IMG/VR virus record: IMGVR_UViG_3300032304_001710
Span: 1 to 58,261 of that record
Strand: one strand, 5' to 3'
DNA from: a virus
Length of the DNA stretch: 58,261 nt
Shown here: one piece after another, positions 43,592 through 51,430 of the stretch
How positions within the stretch are numbered: position 1 is the first letter of the stretch
Layout of the letters: each line of letters starts with the position of its first letter
Program-made: the position numbers and the translations under genes
Notes under the pieces: model-generated
What the model was told of the DNA's origin: nothing
The model's input: the letters and a program-made list of their open reading frames with translations, nothing else
The model's database searches: none

Positions 43592-44110
43592 ATGGCAGTT
43601 TCAAACATTCAAGTCCCAGTTCCAGCCTTAATTAAAGACCATCCAATCCGTATGATGGTACTATATCCATCAGGACAAGACCCACGTAATAAAAATACTG
43701 AGCTATACTTAGCTTCGTTGTTCAAACATGAAGTAGACGCTGTTACCGATCCAATGGTATACGATATTATTAAAGATCGTAGGTTTCAACATATCGATAT
43801 GGGAAAGTATTTCGTCAACTACAGGTACTCTGATTCAAAGTATCATCTTTACCTTTGCGTCAATGCTGACTGTGCGTTCCCACCACACTATTTAGTCGCA
43901 GCAGACTCAATAGAAGAAGCACACGACGAATTTTTGACTGAGACAGATTCGTGTCTCATCGAAGAATCAGACCTAAAAGACTACGATCAAGATTCGTTAC
44001 GATACGACGACAATGGTAGACCAATGGATACTGATTCGCTACAGATTCGACAACTCAGTATCATTCTAATCTCATTCGTTGATTACGCTGATATGAAAGT
44101 GCAAGATTAA
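43592..44110 (+). CDS. Hypothetical protein
   Basis: A 172-residue protein downstream of the ATTGCA element. Tyr-rich middle (YFVNYRYSDSKYHLYLCVNA), acidic end. No family recognised. First gene of a run of small genes to 47554. Confidence 0.5.
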   Translation: MAVSNIQVPVPALIKDHPIRMMVLYPSGQDPRNKNTELYLASLFKHEVDAVTDPMVYDIIKDRRFQHIDMGKYFVNYRYSDSKYHLYLCVNADCAFPPHYLVAADSIEEAHDEFLTETDSCLIEESDLKDYDQDSLRYDDNGRPMDTDSLQIRQLSIILISFVDYADMKVQD

Positions 44111-44112
44111 TC

Positions 44113-44478
44113 ATGGCTAAGAAAAAAGCTAAAGTGAAAGAAGCATCTGTACCAGTTGAACCTAAACCATTCAAAGAACTGCACCCATTCTACATAGAAG
44201 ATCACTTACCTAAATTGGGTAGTCATGTTGGGGAATGTAAGTGCTGGTATTGTGATAAAGTACTTATCAAAAATGGCCTACGAATGGTGAATGCTGATTC
44301 AATTCAACTGTTACTATCTGGTGACTTTGCTCACAAAAATTGTCAAGCTCAAGTCAAACCAGGTCCAGCATACGCTAAAGCTAGAGCTAGTTACAATTCT
44401 GAATGTAAGCGTAACTTAGAACGACACATGAAATTTGCAAAGACACACCCAGTTAAACTCACAGTAACCAAAACATAA
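44113..44478 (+). CDS. Hypothetical zinc-binding-like protein
   Basis: A 121-residue Lys-rich protein. GECKCWYCDKVLIKNG (CKC, C) with a later AHKNCQ could form a Cys/His metal site. No family recognised. Start follows ATC without Shine-Dalgarno. Confidence 0.45.
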   Translation: MAKKKAKVKEASVPVEPKPFKELHPFYIEDHLPKLGSHVGECKCWYCDKVLIKNGLRMVNADSIQLLLSGDFAHKNCQAQVKPGPAYAKARASYNSECKRNLERHMKFAKTHPVKLTVTKT

Positions 44479-44488
44479 GAAAACAAAA

Positions 44489-44887
44489 ATGCCAAGTAGC
44501 AAATTAGTAACAATTCCAACAATGAATACCAAGACTGGTAAGATGGACAAATATCAAGCAACAACTTGGTCAGTACCAGAAACACCATTCATCGTAAACA
44601 TCACCCCAGGATACGAAAACGAAGAAAAGCGTAGATACACCATCACACACAAACACACTGGATGGGCTGTACTGTTGTGCGGTGCAGTAACACGTAAGTC
44701 TGCGATTGAAGCAGCAAGATTACTCTTCGACAATTACCCATCACCATTGAAGGTTGCAATGAAGAACACCGTCTTCACACCGCATGAACTCCAAAATCAA
44801 ATCAGAACAATACTAGACAAAAGAACAAACATGACAACTTGGAACCAAGCCAAGATCGTAGCTCTAGCATGTCTCAAACAGTCATAG
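44489..44887 (+). CDS. Hypothetical protein
   Basis: A 132-residue basic protein with KHTGWAVLLCGAVTRKSAIE, then TMKNTVF-type and helical end. No family recognised. Confidence 0.5.
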   Translation: MPSSKLVTIPTMNTKTGKMDKYQATTWSVPETPFIVNITPGYENEEKRRYTITHKHTGWAVLLCGAVTRKSAIEAARLLFDNYPSPLKVAMKNTVFTPHELQNQIRTILDKRTNMTTWNQAKIVALACLKQS

Positions 44888-44897
44888 GATACATGTT

Positions 44898-45071
44898 ATG
44901 GATGATATAGAAGTCTTACAAAAATTACTCAAAATAGTTAGTGAATATTGTGATACGTTTCAAGGAACTAAAGTAGTTACACTTTCAATGCTTATGAGAA
45001 TGATTGAAAGAGCTATTGAAGAACTCGAAGATGAAGCAGAACAACCAGAACACCCAGGGGACCCATTCTAA
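44898..45071 (+). CDS. Small acidic helical protein
   Basis: A 57-residue protein, two helices (DIEVLQKLLKIVSEYCDTFQ; MRMIERAIEELEDEAEQP) and a Pro-rich acidic end. No family recognised. Ends 2 nt before the lipoprotein gene. Confidence 0.45.
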   Translation: MDDIEVLQKLLKIVSEYCDTFQGTKVVTLSMLMRMIERAIEELEDEAEQPEHPGDPF

Positions 45072-45073
45072 TC

Positions 45074-45250
45074 ATGGTAAGGACGCTACTACTACTACTC
45101 ACACTGGCAACTCTCATGGGTTGTCAGTCAGTTGGTGTAACACTCAAAGCTACGCCTTCATTACGTGACCCATCCCGTTTCGAATACTCAGTGGAGTTTA
45201 CAGATCGTGTGGCAAACAAAAACATTCAAAACAAAAGAAGCTATGAATAA
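45074..45250 (+). CDS. Small putative lipoprotein
   Basis: A 58-residue protein with a lipoprotein signal: MVRTLLLLLTLATLMGC, where LMGC is a lipobox with Cys17. The mature part is about 42 residues, ending in a basic stretch. Likely anchored in a host membrane, perhaps as an outer-membrane spanin or a superinfection exclusion factor. The last 86 nt are also read by the next gene in another frame. Confidence 0.55.
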   Translation: MVRTLLLLLTLATLMGCQSVGVTLKATPSLRDPSRFEYSVEFTDRVANKNIQNKRSYE

Positions 45251-45350
45251 ATGGTTAGTCAAACGACTCACAAAAATCGAATACCAAGAAATCTTTATCA
45301 ACAACGGTTACGGCATACAGTATAGATGGCTTGGTAACTGGAAACTTTAA
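45165..45350 (+). CDS. Hypothetical protein overlapping the lipoprotein gene
   Basis: A 61-residue protein from GTG, 86 nt inside the lipoprotein gene. TKEAMNKWLVKRLTKIEYQE and GYGIQYRWLGNW look like a small folded domain. A later ATG at 45243 would give only 35 residues; the N-terminal TQWSLQIVWQTKTF fits the same fold, so the long form is preferred. Confidence 0.45.
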   Translation: MTHPVSNTQWSLQIVWQTKTFKTKEAMNKWLVKRLTKIEYQEIFINNGYGIQYRWLGNWKL

Positions 45351-45352
45351 CT

Positions 45353-45616
45353 ATGACGTTTTACATAATGTCAAGAGAACGAACAGAATTAATAGTCAGT
45401 CCACATATTCAATTGTATCTTTGTAAACCTAACAGACCTGCATTGAAAGGTATTCCAATTTATGCAGTTAGAGTTTTGTTATCATTAGAACAATTCGAAA
45501 AACTGATGAATGATCCTATTCGTAATAAAGGCCCAAGTACAAATGCAATTTATCCTTGGAATGTAATTGACTACCTTTCAAACATCGACCCAAGAAAGCA
45601 ACAACGAAAGTCATGA
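45353..45616 (+). CDS. Hypothetical protein
   Basis: An 87-residue protein 2 nt after the previous stop; beta strands (IQLYLCKPNRPALKGIPIYA), then a helix and basic end. Overlaps the next gene by ATGA. No family recognised. Confidence 0.45.
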   Translation: MTFYIMSRERTELIVSPHIQLYLCKPNRPALKGIPIYAVRVLLSLEQFEKLMNDPIRNKGPSTNAIYPWNVIDYLSNIDPRKQQRKS

Positions 45617-45990
45617 CAACAAGACACGGCACTAATCACTTTGATACTTGGGCGTCTGCTTTCAAGTATTACGTAAACTTAAACTATGCAAGAAAAGATG
45701 TTGTTAAAATGGTATCTGAAGGTATCATTAACATTGGTGAACCAACTATCTCCACTGAACAACGTCTATACTTAGACCGTGATGGACGTTACTACACTGA
45801 GTTTGTAGATGGTAGCATTCTCTCACCGTCTTTACTCTTAGATGATACTGCAAGAGCATACGGAAAATCCTCAAAGACGATCATCGATAACAATGAACAA
45901 CCACAATGGCTCAAAGACTACATGAAAGAACATAGACACGAATTCACACAAGGATGGAAGGAGCAAACTGATGTTACCAATGACAGTTAA
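45613..45990 (+). CDS. Hypothetical protein
   Basis: A 125-residue protein with an alpha/beta N-terminus (HFDTWASAFKYYVNLNYARK) and a basic helical end. Overlaps the next gene by 20 nt. No family recognised. Confidence 0.45.
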   Translation: MTTRHGTNHFDTWASAFKYYVNLNYARKDVVKMVSEGIINIGEPTISTEQRLYLDRDGRYYTEFVDGSILSPSLLLDDTARAYGKSSKTIIDNNEQPQWLKDYMKEHRHEFTQGWKEQTDVTNDS

Positions 45991-46405
45991 AGTAGCAACG
46001 TGTACTCGATGCAATAAGGATATTTTCTCTTCTCCAGAAAGTATCAGCACAGGGTACGGACTCGATAAAGACAACAATCGAATCTGTTATGATTGCTGTG
46101 CAGTTCTCGACAAAGAACGTATGCGACAAGACGGTAAGATCACACTATACCTGACTTGCGAACCAGCAAGTAAGATCAAGTCTAAAGATGGTAGAATTTG
46201 CCGTAGTAAAGTATCCAACTGGCCTGGAACACTTGAGTTCATTTGTCACACAACAGTTGGCAAACATAACATAGCAAAAGTTAGGTACGATTGTTGGTTC
46301 ATATTTGAAGGTTACTACTGGCATGGTGTTAGGTACGGTGACAACACTCAGGTATGTCATTGCAAACGTACTAAAGACGTAGCTCCACCTATCACAACCT
46401 CATAA
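45971..46405 (+). CDS. Zinc-ribbon-like phage protein
   Basis: A 144-residue protein; AAGGAG before the ATG at 45971 decides the start. CTRC near the N-terminus and CYDCC about 30 residues on form a zinc-ribbon-like site. NWPGTLEFICHTTVGKHNIA and HGVRYGDNTQVCHCKRTKD are conserved in a small protein family that is common in environmental phages. Function unknown. Confidence 0.6.
   Translation: MLPMTVKVATCTRCNKDIFSSPESISTGYGLDKDNNRICYDCCAVLDKERMRQDGKITLYLTCEPASKIKSKDGRICRSKVSNWPGTLEFICHTTVGKHNIAKVRYDCWFIFEGYYWHGVRYGDNTQVCHCKRTKDVAPPITTS
46023..46040 (+). repeat. Pyrimidine-CCAGAAA element
   Basis: TTTTCTCTTCTCCAGAAA in the zinc-ribbon gene (FSSPES). Confidence 0.8.
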
Positions 46406-46444
46406 GTACTCTATCAATGAAATAATAGTGGAGAAAACCAAATC

Positions 46445-46729
46445 ATGAACATCGAAGACCTACCAGAAGAAGACCCAAACGGTGCATTCAAAAAACCAAG
46501 GCTACTACCAAGTAATGTTGTAGTACCAGTGAAGAAAACTGTTATGTACGAAGTGCCAAATGGTGAACTACATATTACGCTTAAAAACAACTCTTACTAT
46601 GTTGAGTACCACAATCCATTGTTCGTAGGCAATCCATTCAAACTTAACTCGTGCTTTAGTACAACATTTACAATCGAACAAATCGTTAATAGTTCTGAAG
46701 TAATAGGTTTCCTATCTCGTTTCAAATAA
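46445..46729 (+). CDS. Hypothetical protein
   Basis: A 94-residue protein, Pro-rich start, then beta strands (VMYEVPNGELHITLKNNSYY). GGAGAAAACC lies upstream of the ATG. No family recognised. Confidence 0.45.
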   Translation: MNIEDLPEEDPNGAFKKPRLLPSNVVVPVKKTVMYEVPNGELHITLKNNSYYVEYHNPLFVGNPFKLNSCFSTTFTIEQIVNSSEVIGFLSRFK

Positions 46730-46740
46730 GGCATCCAATC

Positions 46741-47271
46741 ATGGCTAATGTAGATCGACTCAAACAAGTACGTATGGCAATTGTAAACTTCGAAGAGAAT
46801 TTTCATTACAAGTACATATTTTCAATTACAAAAAAATACAACGATAATAGTATTGAAACGTACCCTACTGAAAACATAGATGTAAATGCCGTTCTCAAAC
46901 ATCATCGAAATACAAATACGGAATGCGGCACTAATGCTTGTATCGTAGGTTTCACTCTTGCTATTCAAACCTCAGAAGTTGTACAATCAATTTCTAATAA
47001 CTTACATGAATTTCAATTTGCTACTCAATGGCTCGATCTTACTAAAGATGAGTCACATTGGTTATTCCAGCCAGAAGGTGACGAATACTCCAATTCCATT
47101 CAAAAATGGAACAACAGAACTTCAACTAAGTATAAAGGGCATCTAGCTCTATACCCATACGACAATTCATTTACTTCTTACTTGAGTTGTACTAGAGAAC
47201 AAGGTTACTTCGAAGCACTTCGACGCATTGACTACTTGATCGAACATTATAGCAATGCCAACAGTAACTAA
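46741..47271 (+). CDS. Hypothetical protein
   Basis: A 176-residue protein; ECGTNACIVGFTLAIQTSEV looks like the CGT.AC.AGh segment found in small phage and bacterial hypothetical proteins. WLDLTKDESHWLFQPEGDEY follows. Function unknown. Start follows AATC with no Shine-Dalgarno. Confidence 0.5.
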   Translation: MANVDRLKQVRMAIVNFEENFHYKYIFSITKKYNDNSIETYPTENIDVNAVLKHHRNTNTECGTNACIVGFTLAIQTSEVVQSISNNLHEFQFATQWLDLTKDESHWLFQPEGDEYSNSIQKWNNRTSTKYKGHLALYPYDNSFTSYLSCTREQGYFEALRRIDYLIEHYSNANSN

Positions 47272-47554
47272 CAAAGACTGGCCGTTCAAGGTAATGATTA
47301 CCGAAGACAGTACACTTTCTCTTCTTCCTCTCCAGGAAGAGGCAAGCGTAGCGTTGCTGTTGGATATAGGTAATTACTACTTAGTACTTGATCGCACAGT
47401 AGAAATGTTAGGTATTGATTACAACGTATCAAAATTAGGACAACGAACCATCAAATGGAATCTACTAAACAAAAACAATTGGAGATCAATTGATAAGTTG
47501 TTAAACGATATCCAAGAAGTTACTGGTACAATGGTAATTCGATCATCCATCTAA
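47255..47554 (+). CDS. Hypothetical protein
   Basis: A 99-residue protein overlapping the previous gene by 17 nt. Alpha/beta (LLLDIGNYYLVLDRTVEMLG). A pyrimidine-CCAG copy is read as STLSLLPLQEE. Last gene of the early block; its TAA begins the next TAATAAATT element. Confidence 0.5.
   Translation: MPTVTNKDWPFKVMITEDSTLSLLPLQEEASVALLLDIGNYYLVLDRTVEMLGIDYNVSKLGQRTIKWNLLNKNNWRSIDKLLNDIQEVTGTMVIRSSI
47316..47337 (+). repeat. Pyrimidine-CCAGGAA element
   Basis: TTTCTCTTCTTCCTCTCCAG then GAA in the last gene of the early block, CAG frame. Confidence 0.8.
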
Positions 47555-47577
47555 TAAATTCATCATTGCATAGGTGT
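47552..47577 (+). promoter_or_regulatory. TAATAAATT-ATTGCA element
   Basis: TAATAAATTCATCATTGCAT then AGGTGTG, starting at the stop codon of the preceding gene and opening the long non-coding region 47555-48226. Confidence 0.7.
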
Positions 47578-47590
47578 GTATGCTTGAGCA

Positions 47591-47744
47591 TTCAAGTGCG
47601 TGCTCGGCTTAGAAACCTATATCTAATACGATGACAGTAAAGCACCATCTATACTCTCAGTAGATGGTGCTTGAGGACTCAAGTGCGTGTGCCGGTCTTC
47701 AACGACTATCCGTACAATGTCCCGCTTATACCCTCAAGTGCGTG
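47591..47744 (+). repeat. Three TCAAGTGCGTG direct repeats
   Basis: TTCAAGTGCGTG at 47591-47602, CTCAAGTGCGTG at 47678-47689 and CTCAAGTGCGTG at 47733-47744. Spacing is irregular (87 and 55 nt). Such iterated words in a control region may bind an initiator or regulator. Confidence 0.8.
47641..47671 (+). terminator. 11-bp hairpin without T run
   Basis: AGCACCATCTA (47641-47651) / TAGATGGTGCT (47661-47671) with a 9-nt loop. No U tract follows, so it may be a stable RNA structure or a factor-dependent stop. Confidence 0.6.
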
Positions 47745-48101
47745 CAGGTTGAATGCTAGCCAACCCCTACTAAGGGTTCTCTTCTCATGATACGTACTAG
47801 GCCGCATACTAGGCCGGACCGGACCCCCCAAAAGGGGGGTATTTAACCCTTCGGAGTGTTGGGGGTGTTGGGGGGTGTCTGTATCTTCGTGGATGCCTCT
47901 AGCTTGACCTGAGAACGTTTCGGACCCCTTACCCTACCTAGAGGACCCTAGCCATCAGACCCCCCTTAGAATCGATTCTAGGGGCCTTCCCATACCCATT
48001 AGAAAAACTAATCCTACGCCGGTTCTGACCCCATAGGGGAGATCGGACCCAACCAGCCGAAAAAAACTTTTGAAAATCTTTTCAGAATAGCTATTCTCTA
48101 G
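47745..48101 (+). other. GC-rich structured non-coding segment
   Basis: About 350 bp without a gene. It holds several GGACCC words, hairpin ACCCCCC-AAAA-GGGGGGT (47823-47840), a G-rich run near 47858-47877, the near-palindrome CCCCTTAGAATCGATTCTAG at about 47962-47981, and CCCCATAGGGG near 48030. It includes the 14-mer CGTGGATGCCTCTA shared with tRNA-like element 2. Candidate structured RNA or replication origin. Confidence 0.6.
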
Positions 48102-48130
48102 TTGACTAACTAACCGACTTATGGGATACT
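48102..48130 (+). promoter_or_regulatory. Sigma70-type promoter of the GC-rich island
   Basis: TTGACT (48102-48107), 17-nt spacer, GATACT (48125-48130) with a TGG extended -10. An inverted repeat GTTGGAA-CTA-TTCCAAC at 48139-48155 lies at the expected start site and could be an operator or 5' hairpin. Confidence 0.75.
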
Positions 48131-48226
48131 AGTTAATAGTTGGAACTATTCCAACTTGGGAAAGCATCCCCCCTACTTTTTAACGGATGCAAAGCAGATC
48201 GGCAGAGATGCCAAAGGATTACGACC

Positions 48227-49294
48227 ATGACCAAAACGATCACCGCAGCCGCTAAGACTGTTGGAACCTTTCGGGCAGTATGGGCCCTGGTTAAGAACCA
48301 AACCCAAGTTTACATAGGGCAAACGGTCCGAGTAACACTCGGACCCGACGACCTAGCCGCTTGGGTTGACGCAACTGGGATCGACCCCGTAACCATGACC
48401 ATTGACGGCAACCGACCCGAGAACCGCACCAACGCGAGAGACTTGGAACGCAATTGCCCGACCTTCAAGCACTACGACCCCGACCTAGGCAGGGTTGTAA
48501 TATGCGGAGTAGGCAAAGGAAAAACTTGTGCCGGAGATGGCGGCCACAGATCGAGGCATATCGTTCGACTAATCCAGAAAGGAGAATCGGGAATCGTTGA
48601 CGTTCTGTTTAGCGATCGATCGGCCAGTATGGGCGGTTTCGACCAAACCGGAAAACGTCGAGACTCTACAGACGAACTGAGGGTGATGCAGTCTGAAGGC
48701 TGGGAGGACTGGGGGCAATGGCAATCCACCACGGCACAATTGGTTCGACTTCGATCTAAAAACAAATCCGTTAAGGGTGGCGGTAAGGCTGGTGAGACGT
48801 GGAACGGAGTTATCTTGACTCCGCACCAATCCGCGACCCAATGGCAAGATGGAACTTTTGACCCATTGACAGAGATCGGCATGACCCAACACGGAAAGAC
48901 GATGAAGAGTCTATTGCAAATTTTCGAAGCTTGGAAGATTGCCAGCCCAACTTCCAAGGCTTGGGGAAACGATCAATATCGTATTTTCGGAATCATCGTT
49001 ACCGCAGTGTTTGACGTACTCGGAACCAGGGTCGACGACCCCGTAAACCTGGATTCCCTAATCGATGCCCTTGATGAAAACGCCCTGAGCATCGGGAAAA
49101 CCTGGGAAGCTTGGCGGAGCATCGTCCAGCCTAAGGCGGATATCGAACAGGACTACCCAGCATGGTTGGCAATCATTCAAGCAGTTGTTGACGGAAAGAG
49201 GATGCCGACCTTGGAAAAGGATGCACCGATCAAGGTCTCTGGGATCAGTGACTACTACAAATCCAAAGAGAAATCTAACAAAGTAGATAAGTAG
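48227..49294 (+). CDS. GC-rich early-type protein, distant ParB-like candidate
   Basis: A 355-residue protein from the ATG at 48227. Codon use and GC are clearly higher than in the rest of the genome. NRPENRTNARDLERN near 62, GDGGHRSRHIVRLIQKGES near 103 and GGFDQTGKRRDSTDELRVM near 137 recall the DGqHR and D.G.kRt..D.l pattern of ParB-like proteins in phages. The C-terminal half is helical. It has its own promoter and structured leader. Either a recent acquisition or a gene under separate control. The ParB link is tentative. Confidence 0.45.
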   Translation: MTKTITAAAKTVGTFRAVWALVKNQTQVYIGQTVRVTLGPDDLAAWVDATGIDPVTMTIDGNRPENRTNARDLERNCPTFKHYDPDLGRVVICGVGKGKTCAGDGGHRSRHIVRLIQKGESGIVDVLFSDRSASMGGFDQTGKRRDSTDELRVMQSEGWEDWGQWQSTTAQLVRLRSKNKSVKGGGKAGETWNGVILTPHQSATQWQDGTFDPLTEIGMTQHGKTMKSLLQIFEAWKIASPTSKAWGNDQYRIFGIIVTAVFDVLGTRVDDPVNLDSLIDALDENALSIGKTWEAWRSIVQPKADIEQDYPAWLAIIQAVVDGKRMPTLEKDAPIKVSGISDYYKSKEKSNKVDK

Positions 49295-49472
49295 TAACCT
49301 ATTACTACGTTACTCTATATATCTAACATATGATAGGTAAATCATAATAGGCAATTTACCTATCAAATTGTAATGATATCCCAGTCTCTTGATCGTACAA
49401 GCAGAGAGATTCTAATCTAACTATTAAATAAGTTAGACGCCGATATTATTATTATATTGTGCAAATAAATTT

Positions 49473-49524
49473 TTCTAAATCTTACTCGCTTCGCTCATAA
49501 GATTTAGAATCAATGCAATTTTTT
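49473..49524 (+). terminator. 12-bp hairpin with T run
   Basis: TTCTAAATCTTA (49473-49484) / TAAGATTTAGAA (49498-49509) with a 13-nt loop, then TCAATGCAA and seven T. It would end the transcript of the GC-rich gene. Confidence 0.65.
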
Positions 49525-49805
49525 TATCATGCAATTCCCAATGCTATACCAACCCCCGGCTCCCTATGGGACCCGCTACATCTTTTTCTATATATTACGT
49601 AACAACTAGCTACACTGTTACTACGTATATAAGCTGTACAATAAGCACCCCTTAGTAAGCACCCCTTGATTGTAGCTAGACACTATTAGCTATATCATAT
49701 ATGTATAACGTAGCTATGTACTACTTAGTAGTACAGTGTAACTCAATGCTCTGAAGTGTACTGGTATCCTTTGAGTATCTACTAGGTACTTGAGATATAG
49801 ATACG

Positions 49806-49831
49806 AAAAAAGCCCAGTATTGCTACTGAGC
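49806..49831 (-). terminator. Intrinsic terminator of the minus operon
   Basis: On the minus strand GCTCAGTA-GCAA-TACTGGGC forms an 8-bp stem with one G-T pair followed by six T. It lies just after the last minus-strand gene. Confidence 0.85.
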
Positions 49832-49842
49832 TATCTTCGATG

Positions 49843-49861
49843 TTTCTGGAGTAAGAAGAAA
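49843..49861 (-). repeat. Pyrimidine-CCAGAAA element (minus orientation)
   Basis: Minus strand TTCTTCTTACTCCAGAAAC, with one A, between the nuclease stop and the minus terminator. One of only two clear copies in this orientation. Confidence 0.65.
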
Positions 49862-49864
49862 GAA

Positions 49865-50437
49865 CTAGATACTAGGTGGTTTTAGAGTTACTGGATAAGG
49901 CATTGTACAGTTCAGATAACCAGTACCGTAGTACACTAGGCTGGATCGTTCTTCTTCTTCATTGTACTGTTCAGCATTGTCTTTGTATCCAAACACTACT
50001 TCTTCAGCACGATACTCAGGTAGTAGTAGACTGCATTTTCTTTCTACTTCCATTAGTTCTTTATCAGTCCAAAGACTCTTCTTACCACCATTGTAAGGTC
50101 TTGCTAAACCATAAGCTAGTAAAGATTTACTTAATGAAACTTGAAGTTTTTCTTTGTAAGCGTTTGTAGCATCATCATCTACTATATCCCCGACACCACG
50201 ACCAGAGAATTTGTCTTCAGCATAGTACATAACAACTGGTTGCTTGTAGCTACCTAGCTTTTGTATTACAAATTGTTTGACTAGCTTACCAGCTACAGTA
50301 TTCTTCTCTGGTGTATCGATACCGTAGATACGGATACTCAGTAGTTTGAAATCGTTCTTGAAGAAGTCAGTACCAGCTACCATAGCTTCTACTGTATCTC
50401 CATCTATAACTCTGATTGAATGTATTGAATTAGTCAT
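49865..50437 (-). CDS. Staphylococcal-nuclease-like thermonuclease
   Basis: A 190-residue protein. VIDGDTVEAMV, IRIYGIDTPEKN (Arg36, Asp41, Glu44) and DKFSGRGVGDI (Arg80) give the SNase catalytic set; LLAYGLARPYNGGKK is the later conserved part. No signal peptide, so it should act inside the cell, perhaps degrading host nucleic acid. Last gene of the minus operon. Confidence 0.85.
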   Translation of the reverse strand: MTNSIHSIRVIDGDTVEAMVAGTDFFKNDFKLLSIRIYGIDTPEKNTVAGKLVKQFVIQKLGSYKQPVVMYYAEDKFSGRGVGDIVDDDATNAYKEKLQVSLSKSLLAYGLARPYNGGKKSLWTDKELMEVERKCSLLLPEYRAEEVVFGYKDNAEQYNEEEERSSLVYYGTGYLNCTMPYPVTLKPPSI

Positions 50438-50666
50438 GGTTTATAGTTTTCCCTTTTCCAGGAAACTCAGTGCAGTCTTTACAAAATAAAACTCCATCAA
50501 CAATCAAACTTTCACACTTTTTGCATCGACTAAGGTTATCAAAATCAAACTCAAGTTTGTTCAATACATCCAGTAGAATTTGTGCAACATCTTCTAGGCT
50601 GTCCCACCCTGCAAACACATCTTGCTTACTAGCATATAACTGTTGTAATGTCTGTGGTCTAGCCAT
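50430..50666 (-). CDS. Small zinc-binding-like protein
   Basis: A 78-residue protein with a CKKC ... CKDC pair near the C-terminus (SRCKKCESLIVDGVLFCKDC), a likely zinc ribbon, after a helical N-terminus. Overlaps the nuclease start by 8 nt. No family recognised. Confidence 0.5.
   Translation of the reverse strand: MARPQTLQQLYASKQDVFAGWDSLEDVAQILLDVLNKLEFDFDNLSRCKKCESLIVDGVLFCKDCTEFPGKGKTINHD
50447..50464 (+). repeat. Pyrimidine-CCAGGAAA element in minus operon
   Basis: TTTTCCCTTTTCCAGGAA on the + strand. On the minus strand the same bases overlap the leader of the nuclease gene, as CTGGAAAAGGGAAAA upstream of its ATG. Confidence 0.75.
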
Positions 50667-50919
50667 TGTTTGATCCTTTCATTGAAGTAAGTCTAAACTC
50701 TTCAAACTCTTTGTTCAACAAAGCAATTTGTTCTGGTTGATGATCCATTCTTATGAATGTTATGTCTCGTGTAATAGGCATCACAGTCAATTCTGCTGAC
50801 GCTCTATTATTCCAAGTGTCATCTACATCTAGTACTTTAGTACCTGTTTCTGTAACTTCTCTTAGAAGTATTCTACATACATCGTCGTGTAACCATAGCG
50901 TTGCTGCTAATCTACTCAT
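50659..50919 (-). CDS. Hypothetical protein
   Basis: An 86-residue beta-rich protein (RILLREVTETGTKVLDVDDT; ELTVMPITRDITFIRM). Overlaps genes on both sides by 8 nt, which implies coupling. No family recognised. Confidence 0.5.
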   Translation of the reverse strand: MSRLAATLWLHDDVCRILLREVTETGTKVLDVDDTWNNRASAELTVMPITRDITFIRMDHQPEQIALLNKEFEEFRLTSMKGSNNG

Positions 50920-51217
50920 AAGATACTCTTTTCATCATTTTAGTATTTGCAAGTAACAAGTTGCCTGTAGCTTTAACTAACTCGTATGTAACAGTTGATA
51001 GATATACGTCTCTACCTACTACAAATGCTTTGTGTACTTGTCTTTGTGACCAGTTTTTTTGGTTCTTAGCCCACTTCTTACGTATCCTAGACTTCTTCGA
51101 TCTAGGAAACCGTATTTGACTACGCTCTGTTTCGATACACAGAGTATCGTTTACATATACTCTGTATCCGTAGATTGACTCGATCATGTTAGCTGCCTTG
51201 TATTGTGAGTAAATCAA
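50912..51217 (-). CDS. Hypothetical basic protein
   Basis: A 101-residue protein rich in Arg and Lys (FPRSKKSRIRKKWAKNQKNW). May bind nucleic acid. No family recognised. Confidence 0.45.
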   Translation of the reverse strand: MIYSQYKAANMIESIYGYRVYVNDTLCIETERSQIRFPRSKKSRIRKKWAKNQKNWSQRQVHKAFVVGRDVYLSTVTYELVKATGNLLLANTKMMKRVSYE

Positions 51218-51220
51218 CTA

Positions 51221-51430
51221 TCACCAAGAAGGAATGAAGTCGTCTGTATCATCGGGACCTCTAGGCTTTGGTTTTTTTGACTCTCTGTACTTAACAGCAC
51301 ACTGTCTAAGTTCATTCAGGTAAAGTTGATCTATATTGCTAAGATCATAACCTTCAACTGTATTGAACTTATCTACAAAGTCTAATGCTGCATTGATTAA
51401 ATTGATTGTTCTTTGTGCATGGTCAGGCAT
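51221..51430 (-). CDS. Hypothetical protein
   Basis: A 69-residue protein, helical first half (RTINLINAALDFVDKFNTVE) and a Pro/Asp-rich tail. Overlaps the upstream gene by 8 nt. No family recognised. Confidence 0.45.
   Translation of the reverse strand: MPDHAQRTINLINAALDFVDKFNTVEGYDLSNIDQLYLNELRQCAVKYRESKKPKPRGPDDTDDFIPSW

Larger units (their letters stand above)
49295..49864. other. AT-rich intergenic region between convergent genes
   Basis: About 570 bp without a supported gene. It holds an 11-bp inverted repeat GATAGGTAAAT / ATTTACCTATC (about 49332-49364), a 12-bp hairpin followed by T (49473-49520), a tandem AAGCACCCCTT repeat near 49645-49668, many TACGTA-type words, and the minus-strand terminator at 49806-49831. 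Confidence 0.6.

Noticed and set aside
47591-47744. CRISPR array
   Set aside because: Only three 11-12 bp repeats with unequal spacing; no cas genes.
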